Shown here: piece after piece, positions 42,277-51,400 of the stretch
Layout: each line of letters opens with the position of its first letter
How positions within the stretch are numbered: position 1 is the first letter of the stretch
DNA from: an uncultured Bacteroidota bacterium
GTDB lineage: Bacteria > Bacteroidota > Rhodothermia > Rhodothermales > Salinibacteraceae
Length of the DNA stretch: 64,000 bases
Assembly: GCA_913056185.1 (NCBI GenBank)
Contig: CAJXLV010000005.1
Span: 61,124 to 125,123, forward strand
Reading direction: 5' to 3'
The notes under the pieces: model-generated
Told to the model about the DNA's origin: nothing
The model's database searches: none
What the model saw: the letters and a program-made list of their open reading frames with translations, nothing else
Program-made: the position numbers and the translations under genes

Positions 42277-43052
42277 GCAGTGGTAAAAGGCTATGTATAG
42301 GTCCTTGACGCATCTTTTTCCTGAACGTGGTCCTCAGCTCTGATCCTGGAGTGTGCCCCTCATGCGTTGCTGCTTTTCTTCAGTCTGTTTTGCCCGAACT
42401 GCGTTGCTCTTCCGATGTCTCCGTGCGGGCACAAGCAGAAAAACAACCTCTCAACTCGTTCCTGTCTTCGCAAGTGCCAATGTGCATGCCCCCCTCCATC
42501 GCTTTTCGTGTTCGTCTCTTCTCGTCCGTTCCGAGCCTCTTCTCCGCCTCGCTAACCGCGACGGTAGGCTCACAGATTGGGCAACGGCTGCGATGGAATG
42601 ACCAAAGTGAGACATCTTCGCAAGGATGACTCCTCTCCACATGGGCAGGCTGCTGAACAAACCGTTGCTACGCTCATGATTTAATACGCAGTGCACACAA
42701 GAACTGGAAAGCGCCCATGCCTCGCCTCTTCACGCTGGCCCTATCTGTGGCCTCGTTCTATTCTATGGCTTCTCATGCGGTCTCTCATGCGCGCGGCCCG
42801 AATCACAGCACCGCATCATGGAACGGGGGTGGATTCCATTTGCGTACATGCCCCCCTAACGGTACCGATATTGGTGAGACTTTTCAATGGCGGGGCTTAT
42901 TTCCGCCTGAGAGAGTCCTAACGCCTTTCCAGGGTACCTGTTGATTCTTGGAAAATCAAATTTTTTATCTTTATAAACCATTGCGCCAAGACATGCGTTC
43001 GCCTCTTGCCAGCACGGCTTCTCTTCTCTAACCGTCTTCTCTTCCCTCCCTC
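42277..43052. other. AT-richer gene-free stretch, probable divergent promoter region
   Basis: No supported gene in 776 bases; the ORFs here have no family features. Base composition is clearly more AT-rich than the surroundings. It should hold the promoter of the nine-gene minus-strand cluster and that of the zinc-ribbon gene. It also contains an AT-rich stem-loop with a T-run at 42941-42966 and a 12-base match to the TPP riboswitch core at 42907-42918. Confidence 0.6.
42941..42966 (+). terminator. Possible weak intrinsic terminator
   Basis: TTGATT, loop CTTGGAA, AATCAA forms a 6-bp stem, followed one base later by TTTTTT. The stem is AT-rich and weak, so it may instead be an operator of the zinc-ribbon gene 87 bases downstream. 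Confidence 0.3.
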
Positions 43053-43262
43053 ATGACCCACAACGACTGGAGCTGTCCCAAGTGCGATCACGATGCCTTC
43101 GAGACCGCCGAACTCCGCGCGTCCGGCGGCGCCCTCTCCTCAATGTTCGACGTTGAGAACCAACAGTTCACGACGGTTACCTGCACGCAGTGCCGGTATA
43201 CCGAGCTCTACGCCACCGACACGGGCTCCCTCCAGCAGGTCCTCGATTTTCTGGCGACGTGA
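43053..43262 (+). CDS. Small zinc-ribbon protein
   Basis: A 69-residue protein with two CxxC pairs: WSCPKCDHDAFE near the N-terminus and TVTCTQCRYTELY in the second half, matching the small 'zinc-ribbon nucleic-acid-binding' family (DUF2082-like). The spacing between pairs and the hydrophobic end (SLQQVLDFLAT) fit that family. It precedes the metallophosphoesterase by 34 bases and probably shares its transcript. The function is unknown; nucleic-acid binding is the family assumption only. Confidence 0.8.
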   Translation: MTHNDWSCPKCDHDAFETAELRASGGALSSMFDVENQQFTTVTCTQCRYTELYATDTGSLQQVLDFLAT

Positions 43263-43296
43263 CTCGCGCACGAACGCTCACACTCCCAAACGCCCC

Positions 43297-43914
43297 ATGG
43301 ACCTCCTCCTCTTCAGCGACGTGCACGGCGATCTCGACGCCTGCCGCCACCTCGTCGATCGCGCCGCGGACGTGGACGTAGTCGTCGGCGCGGGTGACTT
43401 TTGCGTGGCGCGGCGCAACCTGGCAGCCCCCATCGAGACGCTTTCGGCCATCGACACGCCCACCGTGCTGGTGCCCGGCAACGCCGAAACCGAGGACGAG
43501 ATCGCCGCGCAGGTGTCGGCCGCGGGCTGGGACGCGGCGCACGTGCTCCACGGAGACGGCGTCACCATCAACGGGCAGTCGTTCTTTGGGATTGGGGGCG
43601 GCATTCCCATCACCCCCTTCGGCCCGTGGAGCTACGACTTTAGCGAGGCGGAGGCGCGGGACCTGCTGGCGGGGTGTCCGGAGGGGGCGGTCCTCGTTTC
43701 CCACTCCCCGCCCAAAAACGCCGTCGATCGCGACTCGAAGGGCCAGTCGCTCGGCAGCACCGCCGTCCGGGCCGCCATCGAAGAGACCCGCCCCGTGCTG
43801 ACCGTCTGCGGCCACATCCACGGCAGCTGGGACGAGGCCGCCGAGATCGGGACCACGTCTGTCGTCAACGCCGGGCCGGAGGGCGTTGCCTGGGCACTGT
43901 CCTCCCGGACCTAA
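43297..43914 (+). CDS. Metallophosphoesterase
   Basis: A 205-residue calcineurin-like phosphoesterase: FSDVHGDLDAC (DxH), VVGAGDF (GD), VLVPGNAE (GN in place of GNHD), VLVSHSPP (H) and VCGHIHG (GHxH) give the di-metal site. It is like the small YfcE/Mj0936-type and Rv0805-type phosphodiesterases; the substrate is not predictable. The change of GNHD to GNAE is common in some subfamilies with nuclease-like activity. ATG 43297 is chosen; the longer tracked ORF would run through the zinc-ribbon gene in another frame. Confidence 0.92.
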   Translation: MDLLLFSDVHGDLDACRHLVDRAADVDVVVGAGDFCVARRNLAAPIETLSAIDTPTVLVPGNAETEDEIAAQVSAAGWDAAHVLHGDGVTINGQSFFGIGGGIPITPFGPWSYDFSEAEARDLLAGCPEGAVLVSHSPPKNAVDRDSKGQSLGSTAVRAAIEETRPVLTVCGHIHGSWDEAAEIGTTSVVNAGPEGVAWALSSRT

Positions 43915-43966
43915 GCCCGAGCCCGCCGTTGCATTTTCCCTCCGCGCCTCCTACGTTTGGCGTGAA

Positions 43967-44052
43967 GCTGGGGGTGTTCGGCGCCACGCGGCGGCCGGGC
44001 TGAGAGAGTCCCTCCGAACCTGATCCGGTTCACACCGGCGCAGGAAAGCCCA
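43967..44052 (+). promoter_or_regulatory. TPP riboswitch (THI element)
   Basis: The conserved cores of the thiamine pyrophosphate aptamer are present in order: GGGGGTG at the 5' side, CTGAGAGAGTCC (44000-44011; pyrimidine-sensing CUGAGA), GAACCTGATCCGGTTCACACCGG (pyrophosphate-sensing ACCUGAU helix) and GCAGGAAAG at the 3' side. It ends 77 bases before the tenA start, so thiamine pyrophosphate should switch tenA off. Confidence 0.93.
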
Positions 44053-44128
44053 CATCGCAGTCGTTTTCCGCGGGTGTGTCCCGCCCCTGGCTTCGCCTCC
44101 TCGTTCGTCGCATCGATTCTGCGAAGCC

Positions 44129-44848
44129 ATGCCCGCCTCCCTTGCCGCTCCCCTCGACACGCGCGCGTTCTCCGTCCCGCCCTTCGCGGAGGCCTGCCTC
44201 GAACACGCCCACGACGCGTGGACGGAGGCTTTCGACCATCCGTTCGTGCACGCCCTGGCCGAGGGCACGCTGGACGCGGACGCCTTCACGTTCTACCAGA
44301 TGCAGGACGCGCGCTACCTGGAGGCCTTCGCCGACGCCGCCTCCCTGCTCTCCACCCGCTGCCCCGCCCCCGACGACAAGCTCTGGTTTATCGACGCGGC
44401 TCGGCTGGCACTCGTGGTGGAGGGGGAATTGCACGAAGGCTACGGCGAGGAGCTCGGCTATGGCCCGGACGACATCCGGCAGCTCACGCTTACGCCGAAC
44501 AACCGCGCCTACCAAAACCACATGATGGAGCGGGCCCAGCGCGGGACGCTCGTGGAGGGCACGGCGGCCCTCACCCCCTGCCCCTGGCTCTACGTGGAGC
44601 TCGGCCAGCGCCTTGAGCGCGAGATGGGCGCCATTCCGGACAACCACCCGTACGCCGAGTGGCTCGCCCTATACCGCGACCCGGAGTTTAACGAGTACAT
44701 GGACAACCTGCTGGCACGCCTGCAGCGATTCGCCGACGCGGCCGACGCCTCGGCCCGGCGCCGCGCCAAGACGGCCTTCACCACCAGCGTCCGCTACGAG
44801 TGGATGTTCTGGGACCAGGCCTGGACCCAGCAGGAGTGGCCCGTGTAG
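44129..44848 (+). CDS. tenA: Thiaminase II / aminopyrimidine aminohydrolase
   Basis: A 239-residue all-helical enzyme. TenA hydrolyses aminomethyl pyrimidines from degraded thiamine to HMP for salvage. The active site is complete: YQMQDARYL with Tyr56, the catalytic Cys151 in LTPCPWLYVELG, and Glu224 in VRYEWMFWDQAW. Length and motifs are those of classical TenA with the catalytic cysteine (TenA_C type). A TPP riboswitch stands in its leader, confirming the thiamine link. No other thi gene is adjacent. Confidence 0.96.
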   Translation: MPASLAAPLDTRAFSVPPFAEACLEHAHDAWTEAFDHPFVHALAEGTLDADAFTFYQMQDARYLEAFADAASLLSTRCPAPDDKLWFIDAARLALVVEGELHEGYGEELGYGPDDIRQLTLTPNNRAYQNHMMERAQRGTLVEGTAALTPCPWLYVELGQRLEREMGAIPDNHPYAEWLALYRDPEFNEYMDNLLARLQRFADAADASARRRAKTAFTTSVRYEWMFWDQAWTQQEWPV

Positions 44849-44854
44849 GCTGCT

Positions 44855-45439
44855 TCAGCGCTGCATGCGCACCGGCACGTGCCCGAACGAAACGCGACGG
44901 CGCACGGTACGGGTCGAGTCGCCCGCTCCCTCCCACTCGGCCACCGCCGTGAGGGCTCGGGGGCGGGCCTCCGCCCCAATCGGCCATGTCGCCACGAGGC
45001 GCGTGGAGTCGCCCGGCGCACACGTGACCGACGGCGCCTCCTCGTAGACGGTCCCGTCGTCGGCCTCCAGGGCCTTGAGGGAAAGGCGGTACTCGCCCTC
45101 TCCCGTGTTGGCCACCTCCACCGTCAGCCGAAAGGCCCATGCTCCCCCCGAGCGGGCCTGCATTCGCATTCGAGCAATGCGCTCCGAGACGGCCGTGCTG
45201 GGCAGCAAATCGTCCCCGATCCCCAGGGCGGGCGGTTCATCGGTCGCATCCGCCTGCTGCTCGGTCGGCTCCTCTCCGTCCAGAAGGTACGACCGCACCA
45301 GGGTCATCCCCTCGATGCCGAACGCGACCCCGAACGCGAGAATGAGGAAGAGGCGCACCACCCACGGGCGTACGCCGTCCGCGTCGTCGGACGCAGGCCG
45401 CGCGGGGGCCTCATCGGCATCGGGAGGTGGAGGACTCAT
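44855..45439 (-). CDS. Hypothetical single-span membrane protein downstream of the ba3 oxidase genes
   Basis: A 194-residue protein. After an acidic cytoplasmic start (PPPPDADEAPARPASDDADG) comes one membrane helix (VVRLFLILAFGVAFGIEGMTLVRSYLL), then an acidic linker and a beta-rich domain outside (WAFRLTVEVANTGEGEYRLSLKALEADDG, SVTCAPGDSTRLVATWPIG, VAEWEGAGDSTRTVRRRVSFG) that looks like an Ig/CARDB-like fold. It is 111 bases downstream of subunit I on the same strand and may be an accessory or assembly factor, but that is only context. ATG 45439 is chosen. Confidence 0.7.
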   Translation of the reverse strand: MSPPPPDADEAPARPASDDADGVRPWVVRLFLILAFGVAFGIEGMTLVRSYLLDGEEPTEQQADATDEPPALGIGDDLLPSTAVSERIARMRMQARSGGAWAFRLTVEVANTGEGEYRLSLKALEADDGTVYEEAPSVTCAPGDSTRLVATWPIGAEARPRALTAVAEWEGAGDSTRTVRRRVSFGHVPVRMQR

Positions 45440-45550
45440 CGAATGAGGAAAGGAATCCGGCAGACCGCTGCCCTTCACGAAGACGGGCAGCCACGACCGC
45501 TGTTCAGTGCCCACACCAGCCGTCCCCCCCAGCTCCCCCCGGCACCTGGT

Positions 45551-47224
45551 TTATACCGGGGCAGGGAAGGCGCCCGGCGAGAACAACCCGTCCATCACCA
45601 TCTCAGCGAGCGGGAGCGAGTACGCGATGAGGACCAGCGCCACGGCCACCCCCACCCATAGCTTCAGGTTGTCCAACACTTTCGGCGAGTGCTCCGGCCC
45701 CGAAAGCGGCGGCGGAATGGTGTCGTCGACGTTTGTGGCGGGCGCCCCGGCCCAGAACGTGCCACCCACGACCACCAGGAAGAAGATCAGCGCGACGAAC
45801 AGGGTGATGCCGCCGATCGCGACCTGCCAGTTCATCTCCGCCATCGTGCCAAACGGCACGTCGTAGCTAATGCCTGCGTATTCCGGCTCCGAGACGCGGC
45901 GCGGCACGCCGGCGAGGCCCTGGCGGTGCAGTGCATTGGACATCAGTGTCATTCCAATGAACCACGTGTAGGGCTGCGCCAGGGCGAGGCCCTTGAACTT
46001 GAGCTCTTTCCCCGTGAGCTGCGGCAGCAGCCAGTACGTAATCGCCATAAAGGTAAGCGCCGTCGCCGTGCCGACCGTCAGGTGGAAGTGGCCCGGAATC
46101 CAGGCGGTGTTGTGCACCAGCATATCGATGTTGAGCGAGGCGTTAATCATGCCGCTGAAGCCGCCCGCGGCGAACATGATTCCGGCCAGCGCACAGCCCA
46201 CAAACGCGGGCCGTCCCCACGGCAGCGCGCCCATCCACGCAAAGTAGCCGCTGCCGCCCCGCTGCCGGGCCCCGTGCTCCATCGACGAGATGACCGTAAA
46301 CGCCGTCATGAGGCTCGGCAGCAGAATGACGAGCGTCATGATAAGCGCCCACATCTTGTAGACCAGCGAGATGCCCGGGTCGGCGTACTGGTGGTGGTAC
46401 CCGATGGGCGTAGACAGCAGAAGGAAGAAAATGAACACCACCCGCGTGAGCGGATCGCTGAAGAGGCGTCCCCCCGAGAGCTTCGGCAGGATGGAGTACC
46501 ACACGAAGTAGGCCGGCAGGAGCCAGAAGTAGACCACCGCGTGGCCGAAGAACCAGAACAGCGTGCGGGGCAGCAGCGGATCGATTTTTTGCACAATGCC
46601 GAGCGACCACGGAATGAGAAGCACCACCACCTCCAGCGCCACGCCCAGCGAGCAGATGTACCACATGAGCCACGTAAAGATGACCATGTAGGTCTGCAGC
46701 GGAATGCGGGCGTCCGGGTTGTTGGCCCGCCACTTTCGGTAGCTCCAGAACCAGTCGCCCCCGGCCATCCAGGACCCGACCACCAGCAGTGCGAGGCCGA
46801 TGTAGAAGAGCGGATGGCCCTGCAGGGGCGGATAGAAGGTGTAAAGCACGGCTGCGCTCATGCCACTGCCGGGCACGAGGCCAGCGAGAATGGCCGTGGC
46901 CGTCATCACTGTGCCCACCACCATCATCACAAACCAGGACCACGAGAACGTGGTGTTTTCCGGCTCTCGCTCCATGGTGCGCGTCACGCCCCACTGGTAG
47001 AGACCGGTGATGAAGAACGTGGTGAAGACAAGCGCCAGCAGGACGCCGTGGCCAGTGAGCACGTCGTAGTACTCCACCGAGGACACAAAGCCCCGAAAGA
47101 CGTCCGTGCGGTGCAGGGCCTGGATGAGGCCGAAGAAGCCCCCGATGGCAAGGGCCACGAAGGCGACAATAAAGTTCGCCTTCACCAGGCGCGCCGCTTT
47201 CGGGTAGTGGTTGACAAACGTCAT
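45551..47224 (-). CDS. Cytochrome c oxidase subunit I, ba3 (B) type
   Basis: A 557-residue haem-copper oxidase core with about 13 helices. Ligand motifs: the low-spin haem histidine in YDVLTGHGVLLALVFTTFF, CuB His and the cross-linked tyrosine in FGHAVVYFWLLPAYFVWY, the CuB His pair in YHHQYADPG, and both haem histidines in VHNTAWIPGHFHLTVGT. The GHxVVYFWLLPAY form and lack of A-type D-channel motifs place it with ba3/B-type oxidases, which have high oxygen affinity. Its start overlaps the stop of subunit II by four bases. Confidence 0.96.
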   Translation of the reverse strand: MTFVNHYPKAARLVKANFIVAFVALAIGGFFGLIQALHRTDVFRGFVSSVEYYDVLTGHGVLLALVFTTFFITGLYQWGVTRTMEREPENTTFSWSWFVMMVVGTVMTATAILAGLVPGSGMSAAVLYTFYPPLQGHPLFYIGLALLVVGSWMAGGDWFWSYRKWRANNPDARIPLQTYMVIFTWLMWYICSLGVALEVVVLLIPWSLGIVQKIDPLLPRTLFWFFGHAVVYFWLLPAYFVWYSILPKLSGGRLFSDPLTRVVFIFFLLLSTPIGYHHQYADPGISLVYKMWALIMTLVILLPSLMTAFTVISSMEHGARQRGGSGYFAWMGALPWGRPAFVGCALAGIMFAAGGFSGMINASLNIDMLVHNTAWIPGHFHLTVGTATALTFMAITYWLLPQLTGKELKFKGLALAQPYTWFIGMTLMSNALHRQGLAGVPRRVSEPEYAGISYDVPFGTMAEMNWQVAIGGITLFVALIFFLVVVGGTFWAGAPATNVDDTIPPPLSGPEHSPKVLDNLKLWVGVAVALVLIAYSLPLAEMVMDGLFSPGAFPAPV

Positions 47225-47742
47225 TGCGATATCAGGTTGCTCTCGTCAAACTCGGATGGGGGGACGACGTTGATCTTGCCCTGCATGTTGTGATGGGCCG
47301 CCCCGCAGTACTGGTGGCAGATGATGCCGTAGCTTTTGGCCTCAGGGAAGCGCGTGCTAAAGGTCGCAATCTGCCCCGGAATGATTGTCGCATTCAGGCC
47401 GCTTCCCGGCACTTCAAACCCGTGCATGACGTCTGGGGCCGTCATGTGGAAGGTAATCCTGGTGTTGGCCGGGAGGGTCAGGGGCTGGGTGCTTCCCGGC
47501 CGGAAGATAAACTGCTGGGCGATCATGTAGACCTCGTAGTGGTCGTCGCTGATCTTGCGCACCCCCGGCCTGGAAAACTCTTCGTCCGAGAGAACGGTTG
47601 TCGGGTCAACCTGTCGACCCTCCTCAATGCCGGGCACCTTCAGGTCCATCACTGTGAAGCCGAAGAGCACAATGCCGATGAACCCTGCGATCAGGAGCAG
47701 GGACAGCCCGATCCAGAGCTTTTCGAAACGGTGGACGTGCAT
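47221..47742 (-). CDS. Cytochrome c oxidase subunit II, CuA type
   Basis: A 173-residue protein with one N-terminal helix (LWIGLSLLLIAGFIGIVLFGFTVM) and a periplasmic cupredoxin domain. The CuA site is complete: His in APDVMHGFEV and the cluster CHQYCGAAHHNM, with two cysteines, a histidine and a methionine. It accepts electrons from cytochrome c and passes them to subunit I. The short form with one helix is standard in ba3 oxidases. The 4-base overlap with subunit I shows coupled translation. Confidence 0.96.
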   Translation of the reverse strand: MHVHRFEKLWIGLSLLLIAGFIGIVLFGFTVMDLKVPGIEEGRQVDPTTVLSDEEFSRPGVRKISDDHYEVYMIAQQFIFRPGSTQPLTLPANTRITFHMTAPDVMHGFEVPGSGLNATIIPGQIATFSTRFPEAKSYGIICHQYCGAAHHNMQGKINVVPPSEFDESNLISQ

Positions 47743-47916
47743 GGTCGATCAGGACGTAACAGGGTTGGGTAGAGCGCAAGAAGACGACCGCTGATGGGGC
47801 GAACGCGGCATCACGTGGCGTTGCCGACCTGTGCGAAACGGGCTGTCCCCCCAAGACTCTTCCCGCTTGTACTCCCTCTTTCCCCCCGTGCGTGCCTCGC
47901 CTCTGCCGGGGGTGTA

Positions 47917-48120
47917 TCAATCAATGATGTGGGGAGCATGCGTGGCAAACTCGACGAAGTACAGCAGTGCGTACAGCACGAGCAGGAGCACGAAGTAGGA
48001 GCCGGTGACGGCGAGCGTCCCGTAGGGCTCAAACTCGTCGAGAGAAATTTCCTTCGATCCCTCCGAGGGTGCCTCCGGCCCAGAGGCCTTGCCCGGCGCA
48101 GCAGACTCAGGAGTCGACAT
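47917..48120 (-). CDS. Small one-helix subunit of the ba3 oxidase (subunit IIa-like)
   Basis: A 67-residue protein: a short acidic, proline-rich start (MSTPESAAPGKASGPEAPSEGSKEISLDEFEPYGT) and a single helix (LAVTGSYFVLLLVLYALLYFVEFATHAPHI). The 'EPYGTLAxTGxYFxLLxxLYxxLYF' pattern is that of the small IIa subunit encoded ahead of subunits II and I in ba3 operons. The tracked ORF starts 47 residues earlier without support. Subunit II follows after 174 bases. Confidence 0.82.
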   Translation of the reverse strand: MSTPESAAPGKASGPEAPSEGSKEISLDEFEPYGTLAVTGSYFVLLLVLYALLYFVEFATHAPHIID

Positions 48121-48460
48121 GAAAACCAGAACGCGATTGTGAGAAACGAGGGAGCGGGGAGGGGCGGGCACTTCCAATTGCACCGCGAACCACGGCCACA
48201 TGTTACGAGATGAAAGCATTTCCTTCAAGGACAGCCGCAGAAATTTGAGGAAGTGGGGCATTCCCCCACTCTTTCTCTGTCGTGTAGCGGCTCAGGGCCG
48301 TGCGACCGAACGGCCTCGGGCTCGCTCTGCCTTCTGCGCAGGGCCAACGCTCGGGCGAGACCAGCCGCCTCCCGGCAGTCCCCGAGCCACAGCGGACGTG
48401 TGTGCCACAGCGGACGTCCGCCCAAAAAGCGTTGCCCCTCGCCGGCCACTTCGCCCTGGA

Positions 48461-51400
48461 CTAAAAGCCGGGCGAGACGCGGAAGCCAAGCTCCCAAGTC
48501 GTGTCGCGGCGCTGGAAGGGACGGGCGTAGTAGGCCTCCAGCAAGAAGCTGCCCAGGATGTTGAAGCGGGCCGCCACGCCGGTGCTCACAACCGGGAGGG
48601 TCGTGTCGGCGCTCTTCGTCTCGAAGGCGAGAGTGGGGGCCTCGTCGCCGGTCCACGTGACGCCTGCATCCACAAACGGCGCCAGCGTGGTCGGCAGGTA
48701 CCGAAACGGAATCAGGCTGAGGCGCTCCGGCCCCAGAAGTGGAATGCGGACTTCAGCGCGCGTTGTAACGGCCCGCGTTCCGTACAGCCGGTCGATCTCG
48801 GCGCAACGCGAGCGCGTGGGGTCGCCCTCCACCGGCGTGCAGCCTCCGTTTTCCCGAATGCCATTCGCAATGCTCTGCACGCTGTAGCCGCGCACGAAGC
48901 CCTGGCCGTAGGGGTAGCCAATGTACTCGTTCCCCACGCCAAACTCGTCGCTAAACGAGGCGCCGTAGTTTCCCACGTGCAGCGCCTGAAACGCGAGGGT
49001 CACCGGCTCCGCGTATACGTACCGACGCAGGTCGGCGCGGGCCGTCACGAAGTTTTGCGTCCCCACCGTGGGGGCCACCTCCAGCCGCCAGCGGCCGCCC
49101 TGCAGCGGGCCCGTAAGCCCATTGGTCGTAAAGTCGCGCACGTAGGCCACACTTGCATTCGCGAGGTACTTGGGGGTGCGGTCGCCAAAAGACGCCTCCA
49201 GTTGCTCCGCGGTGCCGTCGGGGACGAGCCCAGCGGTGCGCACGTTGGTGCCAAACCCGTATCGCGTACCGCCGAGCGCAGCCTCAAACCGCCGCGTAGG
49301 GCCGAGTGGATACGACGCAGTGCCACTGGCGGACGTGATGTATGCTCGCTGGACCACGCTCGCCAGTCCGGTGACCTGTCCCCCCTCCGATCTTACCGGC
49401 ACCGTTCCGGCGGAGAAGATGAGCGGCGTGTGGCTGAGGGTGCCGCCCCAGTTGAGCTGGCCGCGCCGGTTGACGTAGGAGACCCCGCCGCCGATGTCCC
49501 GAAAGCTGCCCTGCGCCTGCACGGCCACCGTAAGGCTGCGGTGGCCCAGCATGTCGCCAAACCGGAACCCAATCCCCCCCGAGAGCCCGCCCCCAAACGG
49601 CCCCCCGATGGAGGCCCCTACGCGCGGCGGAGCAATGGCCTCGAGGCGGAGGGTGGGCTCGTAGTCTTCTGCCTCATACGTCGTGGAGGCAGGAGGAAGC
49701 CCGGTGGACGCGTCGCGGAGATTGGCGGCCACCAGCCCTTCTTCTTCTGCCCCGCCGGGCGGAAGCACCCCTGCCGGCTCCGCCGTATCGGGCGGGGCCG
49801 CAGCGACCGCCGGCGCAGCCGCGGTGGTGTCTCGGCTGTGGGGCGTCCCCACAGAACGAGCGCCTCCCGACGCCACGGACGACACCGGCCTGCCCTCCAC
49901 CTTGTCCGCCGGGCGGCGCACGCCGGTGTACTCCCCGTCGGCGTAGACGGAGAACAGCATGTCGCCGCTCCGTTGCGCGACAGAGAGGGCCGGCGAGAGC
50001 GCGGTGATGCCGGTCACGCCGGTCTTGAGGCGCGTCACCCGTGCACGCTCCCCACTCGACAGGCCCACCCGATAGACGTCCTTAAATCCATCCTGGTCGC
50101 TAATGAAATACAGGCTCTGTCCATCCGGGGCAAACTGCGGGGTGTGGTGCAGCGCATCCCCAAACGGCTCGCGCACCGTCACCGCCCCGCTCGATACGTC
50201 CAGAAGCCCCAGGTCCATCCGAGACGAAGGATTGAGCGCCCCGAAATCGGTTTCCGCCCGGTCGGTCGTGAACGCAATCGTCTCCCCATCCGGCGCCCAG
50301 GTGGGCTGGAGGTCGGCGTAGCGATCGTTCGTCAGCTGGCGCACCTTCTCAGTGTTCAGGTCGAGCACGTACAGGTCGCTGATGCCGCCGTCGGTGCCCG
50401 TGAAGGCCAACCGCTCTCCGCCCGGCGCCCACGCAGGATTCTTCATCGACGTGACGCCGTCCACCGAAAAGCTCCGCTCAATTTCTTCCGTCACCACGTT
50501 CCAGAGGGTGATCTGGTTGTCGCCGTCTTCGTAGCTCACAAAAGCGAGGCGGCGCCCGTCCGGCGACCAGGTGCCCGACGAGCTGATAAAGCGCAGCGCG
50601 TTGAAGTGGCCGGTGGTGCCGGCGCGGTCGAGCTCCGCGATCACCTCGCCGGTTTCCGCATCCGCCACGTACAAGTTGAAGGAAAAGAGCTCCTGCTCCG
50701 AGATAAACGCCACGTAGCGCCCGTCGGGGCTGAGAGAAGGGGCAATGTTGACACGACCGCCGTTCGTCTCGGGGCTGAGCACCGTCTGCCCGGCCGAATC
50801 GGGCGGCGTGCGGCCCTCCAGAAGCGGCAGGTACGCCTCGCGGGTGGCCGCGCCCCACTCCTCGACCAGCGAGTCGGCCGAGACGCCAAAGAGCTCCTCG
50901 TGGGCGGCCTTCACCCCCACCTGGCCGCCGCGCTTAAAAAGATCCGTCACGGATTGATCGCCGTACTTGCCGCCGAGGTAGGCGAGGTAGGCCTGCCCGT
51001 AGCGGTACGGAAAGTACTCGCGGGGATTGGCCAGGGCCTCGAACGACGGCATGTCGTCGCGGCGCACCGCATCGCGCATCCACAGGGCCGTATGGGTGTC
51101 CTGCCGCCCCAGCGACAGATACTCGGCCATGCCCTCAATGAGCCACGTGGGGAAGTTGCGGAGGTTAAGGCCGAGGGTGTCCTGGTTGAGCGCCAGGTCG
51201 TACTGGAAGGAGTGCACCAGCTCGTGGCCGAGGACGTGGCTCGTCTCGCCGTAGGACGTCGTGAACGGCATGACCACACGCTCCTGGAGGGGCTCCGTGA
51301 AGCCGCCGGTGCCGGGGCCCAGCGGCGCCTGCGTCACGTTGGTCTGCTGGAAGTCCGCGTCGTTGGCGTAAAAGATGATGGGCTTCTTCTCGTCGAAGCG

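Noticed and set aside
42327-42944. Small ORFs in the AT-richer gap before the zinc-ribbon gene
   Set aside because: Overlapping in all frames, cysteine/serine/arginine-rich, no signal or domain; more likely a promoter region.
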